The translations under genes and the position numbers were made by a program. A stretch of DNA of 64,000 bases from CANMXU01 sp052030545 (GTDB lineage: Bacteria; Pseudomonadota; Gammaproteobacteria; Enterobacterales; Alteromonadaceae), in assembly GCF_052030545.1 (NCBI RefSeq), contig NZ_JBPDIH010000007.1, positions 62,001-126,000 on the forward strand, in the 5' to 3' direction. Shown here in pieces: positions 26,819 through 34,857 of the stretch. The notes beneath the pieces were generated by a model. The model did not search any database and was not told the origin of the DNA. It saw nothing but the letters and a program-made list of their open reading frames with translations. The first letter of the stretch is position 1. Each line of letters begins with the position of its first letter.

Positions 26819-27181
26819 ATGTTTATTATCCGTTGGATCTTAGGCCGCATTATTTTATTACTCAATTTTGTTTTTTCACCACGTTCACCGAAAAGAACGG
26901 CGCAAGCGCAAGAAAAAATTGATCAAAGTACTCAGCACTTAAATTTATATCAATTACCGGCGTGTCCGTTTTGCGTAAAGGTGCGCAGAACGATGAAACG
27001 CAATGGTTTAAATGTCGCTTTAACTAATATTAACTCTGATCAAAAATACCTTGATGAGTTGATCAAAGAAGGCGGTAAGCGCACTGTGCCTTGTTTGCGC
27101 ATTGCGAAAGAAAATGAGCCAGTGCAATGGTTATATGAGTCAAAAGAGATCGTGCAATATTTGCAAAAATTTGCCGCTTAG
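26819..27181 (+). CDS. Membrane-anchored glutaredoxin
   Basis: 120 residues. An N-terminal hydrophobic segment (residues 1-20) is followed by a glutaredoxin domain with CPFC at 49-52, the cis-Pro motif 'RTVPCL' (Pro91) and 'YESKEIVQYL' at the end. Glutathione-dependent thiol-disulfide exchange is the family role. The leading segment suggests attachment to the inner membrane. It lies 58 bp after the DUF2058 gene and is probably co-transcribed; a terminator follows. Confidence 0.85.
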   Translation: MFIIRWILGRIILLLNFVFSPRSPKRTAQAQEKIDQSTQHLNLYQLPACPFCVKVRRTMKRNGLNVALTNINSDQKYLDELIKEGGKRTVPCLRIAKENEPVQWLYESKEIVQYLQKFAA

Positions 27182-27211
27182 CACGTCCAACTCACTACTT
27201 TTACCTAACTG

Positions 27212-27246
27212 AAAAACGCATAATGTTTAAATTATGCGTTTTTTTA
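27212..27246 (+). terminator. Terminator after the glutaredoxin gene
   Basis: AAAAACGCATAAT-gttta-AATTATGCGTTTTT, a 13-bp stem with T run. Confidence 0.88.
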
Positions 27247-27278
27247 TGAATATTTTTTGCTGTATCTAGGTCTTATAA

Positions 27279-27549
27279 TTAGAGCGTGTTGATCTTTGGT
27301 GTGTGTTTTTGCAGCGAATTGTTTGCCATTTATACAAGGTAGAGCGATTGTCGTGTAGTTATTCTACATAAATGAGTGATAACGCAGTAGCAAATGGCAA
27401 ACAAACGCTGTCCGAAGGATCCATTTAAACGCTTCCTGCTCTTTGTTACTAACTTTAGACGTAGAACCACTATGCCTTCAAGTTAGTGCCGCGATCAGAA
27501 AACGTTTAAATTGGACAAAATTCATACCACAAAGATCAACACGCTCTAG
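27279..27549. repeat. CTAG-ended MITE-like element, copy 3
   Basis: 271-bp palindromic element with perfect 18-bp terminal inverted repeats (AGAGCGTGTTGATCTTTG and its complement) just inside TTAG/CTAG ends. Arm 1: TTGTTTGCCATTT pairs with AAATGGCAAACAA, with the hairpin TGTAG-TTATT-CTACA. Arm 2: CCATTTAAACG with CGTTTAAATTGG. It fills most of the gap between the glutaredoxin gene and msrP. It is the best-preserved copy of the family also present at 11188 and 14131. Confidence 0.72.
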
Positions 27550-27666
27550 AAATTGCATTTTCAATGATGCGTTAATTTAGCTTTTGTTGAATTGTTAATG
27601 GTTAATAAATTTCGATTTAACTAGGTTTCAGCCAGTTCACGTTTTAAGGTAGGGGATAAATGTATT

Positions 27667-28674
27667 ATGTTGATCAAAAATAAATCGCCACATGAGTTGT
27701 CAGAGAACGATGTAACTGATGAAAGCATTTATCATGACCGTCGAAGCATTTTAAAAAAGCTCGGTTTTCTTGGCGCAAGTGCGTTATTGCCAAGCCAAGC
27801 TAATGCACAATTCTTAGATTTTTTTGATAAAGAAGAAGCGCAAGCAAGCTTTAAAACAAGCCCGTTAACCTATAGCGCAGCACCTGCAGATCAACAAATA
27901 CTAACGCCTGAAACTAAAGTGATCACTCACAATAATTTTTATGAATTTGGCAGTAAAAAAGATCAACCTGCAAAACTTGCGCAACAATTTAACGTGAATC
28001 CGTGGACGTTAAAAATTTCCGGAGAAGTTGAGCAAGAAATTACCCTAGATTACGACAAGCTATTTAGCCAATTTGCGTTGCAAGAGCGTATCTATCGACT
28101 GCGTTGTGTTGAGGCGTGGTCAATGGTTATTCCGTGGATAGGTTTTGAGCTCAGCAAAATAATTGCCTTAGCCAAACCAACGTCACAAGCAAAATACGTT
28201 GCTTTTGAAACCTTGTTCGATCCAGAACAAATGCCAGGGCAGGCGAATCGTCGACTTGGCGGCGGCATAAAGTACCCGTATGTTGAAGGTTTACGAATTG
28301 ATGAAGCTGAAAATCCATTGAGCTTTTTAGCCGTAGGTTTGTATGGTAAAACGCTGCCACCACAAAATGGTGCGCCTATTCGTTTAGTTGTACCATGGAA
28401 GTACGGTTTTAAAAGCATTAAATCGATAGTGGGTATTCGCTTACTTAAAAATAAGCCGCCAACAACATGGAATAAGCTTGCACCCAATGAATATGGCTTT
28501 TACGCCAATGTTAACCCTGAAGTCGATCACCCAAGGTGGAGCCAAGCCAGTGAACGTCGTATAACAACCGGCGGCTTATTTGCGCGAAATCGCATTGATA
28601 CTTTGCCATTTAATGGTTATGGCGAACAAGTTGCTCACCTATATAAAGGGATGAACTTGCGTAAGCATTATTAA
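27667..28674 (+). CDS. msrP: Methionine-sulfoxide reductase catalytic subunit MsrP
   Basis: Periplasmic molybdopterin enzyme that reduces oxidised methionines in envelope proteins. It has 335 residues. A twin-arginine signal (Arg25-Arg26 in 'DRRSILKKLGFLGASALL') directs folded export. Cys147 in 'YRLRCVEAWSMV' is the expected molybdenum ligand, and 'PPQNGAPIRLVVPWKYGFK' is typical. It is followed immediately by msrQ, its heme-containing electron donor. Confidence 0.94.
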   Translation: MLIKNKSPHELSENDVTDESIYHDRRSILKKLGFLGASALLPSQANAQFLDFFDKEEAQASFKTSPLTYSAAPADQQILTPETKVITHNNFYEFGSKKDQPAKLAQQFNVNPWTLKISGEVEQEITLDYDKLFSQFALQERIYRLRCVEAWSMVIPWIGFELSKIIALAKPTSQAKYVAFETLFDPEQMPGQANRRLGGGIKYPYVEGLRIDEAENPLSFLAVGLYGKTLPPQNGAPIRLVVPWKYGFKSIKSIVGIRLLKNKPPTTWNKLAPNEYGFYANVNPEVDHPRWSQASERRITTGGLFARNRIDTLPFNGYGEQVAHLYKGMNLRKHY

Positions 28675-28710
28675 CCCCTGTTGCTCGCTAATGAGTTGTT
28701 AATTAAATCT

Positions 28711-29310
28711 ATGAATACTCGCAATAAAGTTTTGTTGTTAAAAATTTTTATTCATCTATCAGCGATGTTGCCGCTTGTGTATTATTATTATTTGGCCATT
28801 GCTGATGACTTAGGTGGCGATCCGGTCGAGGCTATTATCCATTTTACCGGCATCGGCGCCTTTAATTTGTTGCTGATTACGTTGTTGGTATCGCCAATGG
28901 CGAAAAAAATTAAGCAAGGCTATTTACTGCAAGTTAGACGGTTGTTGGGGATCTATACCTTTGTTTATGCGTTTTGCCATGTGGTTAATTTCTTTGCTTT
29001 TGAAGTGCAATTTGATGTGGCGTTGTTTGTTGAAGAAGTGATTAAAAGACCGTATGTCTTAATTGGTATGTTGGCTTTTGTTTTGTTAATTGCTTTAACC
29101 ATTACTTCGCTTTCTCGATTGAAAAAGAAAATGGGTAAGCGCTGGCAAACACTGCATAACAGTATTTACCTTGTGGCGATATTGATCGCTTGGCATTTTT
29201 ATTGGTCGGTAAAATCTGAAATCAGTTCACCTCTATTTTATGTTTTCCTCACTTTACTTGTTTTAAGTATGCGTAAAAGCAAAATTAAAAAAATCTTATT
29301 TACTTCCTAA
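28711..29310 (+). CDS. msrQ: Heme-binding membrane subunit MsrQ
   Basis: 199-residue inner membrane protein with about six hydrophobic segments and conserved histidines ('FTGIGAFNLLLITLLVSP', 'YAFCHVVNFFAFE', 'LHNSIYLVAILIAWHFYW'), fitting the ferric-reductase-like MsrQ. It passes electrons from the respiratory chain to MsrP. I chose ATG 28711; a TTG at 28681 would add 10 residues. Neither has a good ribosome-binding site, so translation may be coupled to msrP. Confidence 0.9.
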   Translation: MNTRNKVLLLKIFIHLSAMLPLVYYYYLAIADDLGGDPVEAIIHFTGIGAFNLLLITLLVSPMAKKIKQGYLLQVRRLLGIYTFVYAFCHVVNFFAFEVQFDVALFVEEVIKRPYVLIGMLAFVLLIALTITSLSRLKKKMGKRWQTLHNSIYLVAILIAWHFYWSVKSEISSPLFYVFLTLLVLSMRKSKIKKILFTS

Positions 29311-29563
29311 TTTCATTTACAACATATTGTCATGTGTAGATGACTTTCATGGCGTTGCAATATTTTAGCGATTAGTCGCAACTTACTGCCGATTCGTCGT
29401 AATTATTGTTTCCCTTGCAAGTGACGACTTGTTGCTTTAGTTGTTTCATATTATGGTATTTGTGTTAATACTTGTTTCAGTAATTCTACTGGTTATTAGT
29501 GTATCGCCCAGATAAAACTGTGCAGTGCTATACACATACCTAGTTCCATCAAGGAAATTCATA

Positions 29564-30943
29564 ATGAATAAAATTTTGCCATCAACATTGATGGTGATTT
29601 CATCGCTTGCGCTAAGCGGCTGTTTGCAAACCGAGCAAGATGAAAAAGTCACTATAAATAAAAATCCGTATCCAAGCACATATCAAGCACTGCCAGGAAA
29701 AACTACCTTGTTTACGCAGGCAACGGTATTAACAGGCACCGGTGAAAAGTTAGAAAATACCGACGTATTGATAGCCGATGGTAAAATCGTAAAAGTTGGC
29801 AATAATTTATCGGCTGACAATGCGATAGTCGTTGACGCCCAAGGCAAGTGGATAACACCGGGGATCATCGATGTGCATTCTCATCTAGGTGTTTACCCAA
29901 GTCCGTCAGTAGAGTCGCATGCTGATGGCAATGAAATGACGCAGCCTAATACCTCTGAAGTTTGGGCAGAGCACAGTGTTTGGCCGCAAGATCCGGGTTT
30001 TCAAAAAGCACGCGCCGGCGGTATTACAACCTTACAAATTTTGCCAGGTTCAGCCAACTTATTTGGTGGTCGTGGCGTAACGTTGCGCAATGTGCCAAGT
30101 GAAACTATGCAAGGCATGAAATTTCCAGAAGCGCCTTATGGGTTGAAAATGGCCTGTGGCGAAAATCCAAAACGAGTTTACGGTGGCAAGAAAGTTGCGC
30201 CTTCAACACGTATGGGCAATATGGCTGGCTATCGTATGGCATGGGCTGAAGCAACCGAATACAAACGAGCTTGGGAAAAATACGATCGCGATTACGCCGC
30301 CGGAAAAAATCCAACACCACCAGCACGAGATATCGAGCTTGATACTTTACGTGGCGTATTAGACGGCGAAATTCTCATTCACAATCATTGTTATAAAGCC
30401 GAAGAAATGGCAATGATGATTGATTTAGGCAAAGAATTTAATTATCACTCAGGCACATTCCACCATGGTATTGAAGCCTATAAAATTGCTGACCTATTAG
30501 CTGAAAATGGCAACTGCGCCGCTATGTGGCCAGATTGGTGGGGCTTTAAAATGGAAGCCTACGACATGATCTTAGAAAATGTTGCCTTAGTTGACGCGGT
30601 GAAAAATTCCTGTGCTGTGGTGCATTCAGATTCAGGTAAAACCATTCAACGCTTAAACCAAGAAGCGGGTAAGGTATTGTACCGCGCACAAGAGAATGGT
30701 TTTGACTTAACAGAACAAGACGCCATTGTTTGGATCACCCACAATGCCGCTAAATCATTAGGTATTAGTGATAAAACAGGTAGTCTAACTGAAGGTAAAC
30801 AAGCTGATCTTGTTTTGTGGAATAGCAACCCATTTAGTGTTTATGCCCAAGCAGAGCAGGTATTTGTTGATGGTGGTAAGGTTTATGATCGCTTCGATGC
30901 TGCTTATCAAGCGAAAAGTGACTTTATGTTAGGCCAACAATAA
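29564..30943 (+). CDS. Amidohydrolase family lipoprotein (metal-dependent)
   Basis: 459 residues. A lipoprotein signal ('VISSLALSGCLQ') is followed by an imidazolonepropionase-like amidohydrolase. The HxH metal motif is in 'GIIDVHSHLGVYPSPS', with further candidate ligands in 'IHNHCY', 'GTFHHGIEAYK' and 'VVHSDSGKTIQRL', and the C-terminal 'GKQADLVLWNSNPF'. I chose ATG 29564, preceded by AAGGA at 8 bp. The next gene, 11 bp downstream, is a homologue. Probably hydrolyses a cyclic amide or peptide-like substrate in the periplasm; substrate unknown. Confidence 0.85.
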   Translation: MNKILPSTLMVISSLALSGCLQTEQDEKVTINKNPYPSTYQALPGKTTLFTQATVLTGTGEKLENTDVLIADGKIVKVGNNLSADNAIVVDAQGKWITPGIIDVHSHLGVYPSPSVESHADGNEMTQPNTSEVWAEHSVWPQDPGFQKARAGGITTLQILPGSANLFGGRGVTLRNVPSETMQGMKFPEAPYGLKMACGENPKRVYGGKKVAPSTRMGNMAGYRMAWAEATEYKRAWEKYDRDYAAGKNPTPPARDIELDTLRGVLDGEILIHNHCYKAEEMAMMIDLGKEFNYHSGTFHHGIEAYKIADLLAENGNCAAMWPDWWGFKMEAYDMILENVALVDAVKNSCAVVHSDSGKTIQRLNQEAGKVLYRAQENGFDLTEQDAIVWITHNAAKSLGISDKTGSLTEGKQADLVLWNSNPFSVYAQAEQVFVDGGKVYDRFDAAYQAKSDFMLGQQ

Positions 30944-30954
30944 GGATTTATACC

Positions 30955-32208
30955 ATGAAAAAACTAACCAAAACCTGTGTTGCCTACATCAGTGCGCTGT
31001 TGCTTAGTTCAGCAAGCTCTATCGTTTTAGCACAAACAATCGCAATTACTAATGCCACTGTGCATACCGTGTCTGACCAAGGCACATTAACTAATGCCAC
31101 TGTTATCGTTGAAAATGGTACCATCAGCGCAATTAACCCGGCTGAGGTTTCTGCCGATCAAATTATCGACGCGCAAGGTAAAATACTTACTCCTGGCTTT
31201 ATCGGTAGCGCCAACCAATTAGGTTTAGTTGAAGTGAATGCCGTTTCAAATAGCCGTGATTATAGCGATAAAAAAGCGGATATTACTTTTGATGCCAGTT
31301 ATGCATTCAACCCTAAAAGCACGCTCATTCCTTTTGCCCGCAAAGGTGGTATTACGCGTAATATTGTGACACCTAAAGGTGGCGACAGCGACTTTAAAGG
31401 ACAAGTGTTTACGGTTGATTTAAGTGGTGAGTTCGACAGCATAGTTGCCAAAAATCAAGCCATTGTTATTGGTCTAGGTTCACTAAGCAAAGGTTCTCGC
31501 GCACAACACTTAATGAATTTACACAATACCTTAGAAGATGCGCAAAAGAAGCTTGCAAAAAGTGCTGATAAAAAAGGCGATAAAAAAGCCGCTGAGCCAA
31601 AACGTACTGAGATAGAAGTTAATGCGTTGCTCTCGGGTGATAAGCCTTTATTAGCGCATGTTGACCGTGCTAGCGATATTTTAGCCTTGCTAGCGCTTAA
31701 GCAAAAATTTAACTTTGAGCTTATCTTAGTTGGCGCAGCCGATGCTATTTTAGTGGCAAAAGAAATTGCTGATGCCAATGTGGCGATTATCCTTGACCCT
31801 ATGCGTAACTTACCGGGCAGTTTTGATTCGTTACACCTTGCGTTAACTAATGCCGGCAAACTAGCGAAAGCCGGTGTGCAGTTAATTCTTACCGTTGAAG
31901 GTGACAGCCATAACTTGCATCAATTACGTTATAACTTAGGTAATGCGGTTGCTAACGGGTTAACGCCAGAGCAAGCACTTGCAGCGGTAACCTTAAACCC
32001 GGCCACGTTATTTAACTTAGATAGTGGTCAAATATCCGTTGGTAAAAATGCGGATTTGGTTTTATGGAGCGCAGACCCATTTGAATTAAGTTCACGCGTA
32101 GAAAAAATGTGGATTAACGGCAAAGAAGTGTCAACTTATAGCAGGCAAGATGCGCTTAGAGATCGTTACTTAAGTTCTGGTCCACTGCCAAAAGCCTATA
32201 GCAAATAA
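30955..32208 (+). CDS. Amidohydrolase-like partner protein lacking the HxH motif
   Basis: 417 residues with a signal peptide ('SALLLSSASSIVLAQ') and an amidohydrolase-type fold: 'ATVHTVSDQGTLTNATVIVENG' at the start and 'GKNADLVLWSADPFELSSRV' at the end. At the place of the HxH metal motif it reads 'GFIGSANQLGLVEV', so the first two metal ligands are missing. A Lys/Ala-rich insertion lies in the middle ('SADKKGDKKAAEPKR'). It is co-transcribed with the intact homologue upstream, and may be an inactive subunit or partner of it. Confidence 0.78.
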   Translation: MKKLTKTCVAYISALLLSSASSIVLAQTIAITNATVHTVSDQGTLTNATVIVENGTISAINPAEVSADQIIDAQGKILTPGFIGSANQLGLVEVNAVSNSRDYSDKKADITFDASYAFNPKSTLIPFARKGGITRNIVTPKGGDSDFKGQVFTVDLSGEFDSIVAKNQAIVIGLGSLSKGSRAQHLMNLHNTLEDAQKKLAKSADKKGDKKAAEPKRTEIEVNALLSGDKPLLAHVDRASDILALLALKQKFNFELILVGAADAILVAKEIADANVAIILDPMRNLPGSFDSLHLALTNAGKLAKAGVQLILTVEGDSHNLHQLRYNLGNAVANGLTPEQALAAVTLNPATLFNLDSGQISVGKNADLVLWSADPFELSSRVEKMWINGKEVSTYSRQDALRDRYLSSGPLPKAYSK

Positions 32209-32264
32209 AGCGATAACAAGTTAATCAATAATAAGTAAACTGAGAGATAGTTAAATCGTAATTT

Positions 32265-32298
32265 AAAAAGCAAAGTGTTCGCACTTTGCTTTTTTTAT
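32265..32298 (+). terminator. Terminator after the amidohydrolase pair
   Basis: AAAAAGCAAAGTG-ttcg-CACTTTGCTTTTT, a 13-bp stem with a UUCG-type loop and T run. Confidence 0.92.
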
Positions 32299-32432
32299 CG
32301 CTGTTAATGCCTATTTACGTGAAAACAGTACAGGGTTTAAGCAGTTGTTGGTGGCGAATACTTTTATACTTTCTTACAAGGATGTCATCGCATACTATAA
32401 GAAAATTATTTCCACTAAAGCTGCTCTCAAAC

Positions 32433-33329
32433 ATGAATCAACCACAATTAACTGTCCCTAAATTGCCAATGAAAAATGAATTTGGCCAAGTCGAACTAGC
32501 CCATTTAAGTGACTCGCACCAAGCACTTGTCATTAAGCATGCTTTCTGCACAGCAAAAGTGAGCCTGTATGGTGGGCATGTATTGGCGTGGCAACCTCAA
32601 GATCAGCAACCGGTATTTTGGTTAAGTAATGACGCGACTTACACCGAAGGCACTGCCATTCGTGGTGGCATTCCTATTTGCTGGCCTTGGTTTGGTCCGC
32701 ATAGCAAAGGTGACGTGAAAGGTAATCATGGCTTTGCACGTCAGTCGCAATGGCAATTAACTGCGGTTGATATTGAACAAGCACAAGTAAAAATTGAACT
32801 TACCTTTACCGGTGAAAACAAGCATGCCTTATGGCCAAATGAGTTTAGTGTGAAACAAGTGCTTATTTTTGCCGAACATTTTGAGCAGCGTTTACATATA
32901 ACAAATTTATCTGATGAAAGCGTTGAATACACCGCAGCCTTACACAGTTATTTTCAAGTGAGTTCACCTTCAAACTGCCAAGTCTCAGCATTAGAGCCGG
33001 CAGACTTTGATGATAAAATTACCGGGCAATATAGCGCAGCAACGGCGCTAGAAAATTGTGTTGGTCCGTTAGATAGAATTTATTACACCAATGAAGTGTG
33101 CACCCTGAGCGATAGCCAGTGGCAGCGCGCCATTGAAGTAACGCCTTTAAATACTCAGCAATGGGTATTGTGGAACCCCGGCACGGAAGTGGCCAATGCT
33201 ATGGCGGATGTTCACCAAGGTGGTGAGCAAGAATATGTCTGTTTGGAAGCGGCGAATACCAAGTGGCAACAAATACAGGCGAAAAGCACTGTTGTTATTG
33301 GTCAAAAAATTCGTATCATCAACTTATAA
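32433..33329 (+). CDS. yeaD: D-hexose-6-phosphate mutarotase (YeaD-like)
   Basis: 298-residue aldose-1-epimerase-fold enzyme that interconverts anomers of hexose 6-phosphates. 'VSLYGGHVLAWQP', 'IRGGIPICWPWFG', 'HGFARQSQW' and 'LHSYFQVS' match the family. I start at ATG 32433 because the open frame upstream (from 32286) begins inside the preceding terminator and encodes no family sequence. A heptad array follows the stop directly. Confidence 0.85.
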   Translation: MNQPQLTVPKLPMKNEFGQVELAHLSDSHQALVIKHAFCTAKVSLYGGHVLAWQPQDQQPVFWLSNDATYTEGTAIRGGIPICWPWFGPHSKGDVKGNHGFARQSQWQLTAVDIEQAQVKIELTFTGENKHALWPNEFSVKQVLIFAEHFEQRLHITNLSDESVEYTAALHSYFQVSSPSNCQVSALEPADFDDKITGQYSAATALENCVGPLDRIYYTNEVCTLSDSQWQRAIEVTPLNTQQWVLWNPGTEVANAMADVHQGGEQEYVCLEAANTKWQQIQAKSTVVIGQKIRIINL

Positions 33330-33439
33330 CTTGCAGCTTTTAGCTCTTAACTTGTAACTTGCAGCTTGTAACTTGTAACTTGTAACTTGTAACTTGCAGC
33401 TTGTAACTTGTAACTTGTAACTTGTAGCTTAGAGCTCTC
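33328..33439 (-). repeat. Degenerate 7-bp tandem array 3
   Basis: Sixteen heptamers, mainly AACTTGT, AACTTGC and AGCTTGT on the plus strand, in one unbroken register. On the minus strand these are ACAAGTT/GCAAGTT/ACAAGCT, the same repeat type as arrays 1 and 2. The array starts in the stop codon of the mutarotase gene and ends inside the stop codon of the convergent mutH gene. Confidence 0.82.
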
Positions 33440-34118
33440 AACCTAAGCGTAAATGGTTTTTTAATAATTGATGAGTAAAGTGGGTTTTTAAATAAAAGCC
33501 ACGTGGCAAGGTCATAAAGGGTTGGCCGTGGCGATCAAAGGCCTGAGTTTTTGCCTGACTATTGGCCGCTTTAGGTCTAAGCTGCAAAACTTGACCCACT
33601 TTACCATTAATTTGTTCCACTTCACCGAGTACGATCATATCGGTTAATTCTTGCCAATCATCTGCTAATAACTTTTCTTCATCTGCGTTCGGCGACCAAA
33701 TAAATGGCGTACCTATCATACGTTCACCAATGGCAATGGTGCGCTCTGATACCACCGGCACCCACAATACCCGTGCTAGCTTGTTGCGCAAGTGGCAATT
33801 TTGCCAAGTCACTCCCGTTAACCCCGTTAGCGGTGCAACACAAACAAACGTGGTTTCAAGTGGTTTGCCGTGCCTATCTATCGGCAGCGATTTTAATTCA
33901 ATGCCTAAGTGGGGAAAGTCGGGCTCTGGCTTAGAGCCAGCTGATGCACCTAAACATTGTTCCAGTAATAATCCTATCCAACCTTTTTCGCGATTAAGGT
34001 TCTCTGGCACTGCAATATTAGCTTGCTGCGCAATCTCTTCGAGGGTAAATCCGGCTAAGGCTTGTGCTCGTTCCAGTAGCTCGTTTTCGGAATGTGGGAT
34101 CTGAATATTGATATCAAT
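33438..34118 (-). CDS. mutH: DNA mismatch repair endonuclease MutH
   Basis: Cuts the unmethylated strand at hemimethylated GATC sites after MutS/MutL activation. The conserved core is complete: 'LGASAGSKPEPDFPHLGIELK' (Asp, Glu and Lys of the catalytic centre), 'ETTFVCVAPLTG', 'WQELTDMIVLGEVE' and 'LPRGFYLKTHFT'. In-frame homology continues upstream of the first GTG (34010) through 'HSENELLERAQALAG', which matches the E. coli N-terminus, up to a stop codon near 34142. No ATG, GTG or TTG lies in that stretch, so I mark a possible ATT start at 34118 (226 residues; E. coli 229). The start is uncertain. Confidence 0.88.
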   Translation of the reverse strand: MDINIQIPHSENELLERAQALAGFTLEEIAQQANIAVPENLNREKGWIGLLLEQCLGASAGSKPEPDFPHLGIELKSLPIDRHGKPLETTFVCVAPLTGLTGVTWQNCHLRNKLARVLWVPVVSERTIAIGERMIGTPFIWSPNADEEKLLADDWQELTDMIVLGEVEQINGKVGQVLQLRPKAANSQAKTQAFDRHGQPFMTLPRGFYLKTHFTHQLLKNHLRLG

Positions 34119-34248
34119 AGCAGTTATTTGAAAATTTTAACTATTATCCTAACCCAGTCCTGAGCTGGCAAGTGAAATATTTATTTGCTCATGGTGCAAG
34201 TTTGTGGAAGAATCAAGGACATATTCTAAAGATTTGTCAGGAGTTCCT

Positions 34249-34755
34249 GTGATAGATGCCGAAGGCTATCGAGCCAATGTCGGCATAGTTATAATCAACG
34301 ACAGGGGACAAGTATTTTGGGCAAGGCGATTTGGTCAGCATTCATGGCAATATCCGCAAGGCGGTGTTGACAAAGGTGAAAGTGCAGAGCAAACCATGTA
34401 TAGGGAATTACATGAAGAAGTCGGTTTAAAACCCGAACATGTAAAAATTGTTGCATCGACCAAGCATTGGCTAAAATATCGATTACCAAAACGTTTAATT
34501 AGGCACGATAGTAAACCTGTATGTATTGGGCAAAAACAAAAATGGTTTTTGCTAAAACTTACCGCTAAAGAGTCAGCCGTTGATCTACTGCATTCAGATC
34601 ATCCTGAATTTGATGATTGGCGCTGGGTTAGCTATTGGTATCCTGTTCGTCAGGTAGTGTCGTTTAAGAAAGAAGTTTATCGCAAAGTGATGAAAGAGTT
34701 TGCCTCTGTGGCATTACCTACTTATCGTCACGACAAACGAAAACGACGTTCGTGA
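34249..34755 (+). CDS. rppH: RNA pyrophosphohydrolase RppH
   Basis: Nudix enzyme that removes pyrophosphate from 5' ends of mRNA and so starts RNase E-dependent decay. It has 168 residues. The N-terminus 'MIDAEGYRANVGIVI' matches the family, the Nudix box is at residues 38-59 (GGV...ES...RELHEEVG), and 'HPEFDDWRWVSYWYPVRQVV' is conserved. I chose GTG 34249 with AGGAG 5 bp upstream; a GTG at 34204 would add 15 residues not seen in the family. Adjacent to ptsP, as in many gammaproteobacteria. Confidence 0.94.
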   Translation: MIDAEGYRANVGIVIINDRGQVFWARRFGQHSWQYPQGGVDKGESAEQTMYRELHEEVGLKPEHVKIVASTKHWLKYRLPKRLIRHDSKPVCIGQKQKWFLLKLTAKESAVDLLHSDHPEFDDWRWVSYWYPVRQVVSFKKEVYRKVMKEFASVALPTYRHDKRKRRS

Positions 34756-34770
34756 TTATTATTATGTTGA

Positions 34771-34801
34771 AGCAGCTTATTTCATATAAGCTGCCTTTTT
34801 A
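34771..34801 (+). terminator. Terminator between rppH and ptsP
   Basis: GCAGCTTAT-TTCAT-ATAAGCTGC-type stem followed by CTTTTT. Part of the transcripts may continue into ptsP. Confidence 0.65.
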
Positions 34802-34857
34802 TTGTCATATTATTTAGTTAATCTCAAATTTCTCGTTCGCCCTAATTAAGGATTTAT

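Noticed and set aside
32286..32432. N-terminal extension of the mutarotase from 32286
   Set aside because: It starts inside a terminator hairpin and shows no family sequence; ATG 32433 fits the usual length.
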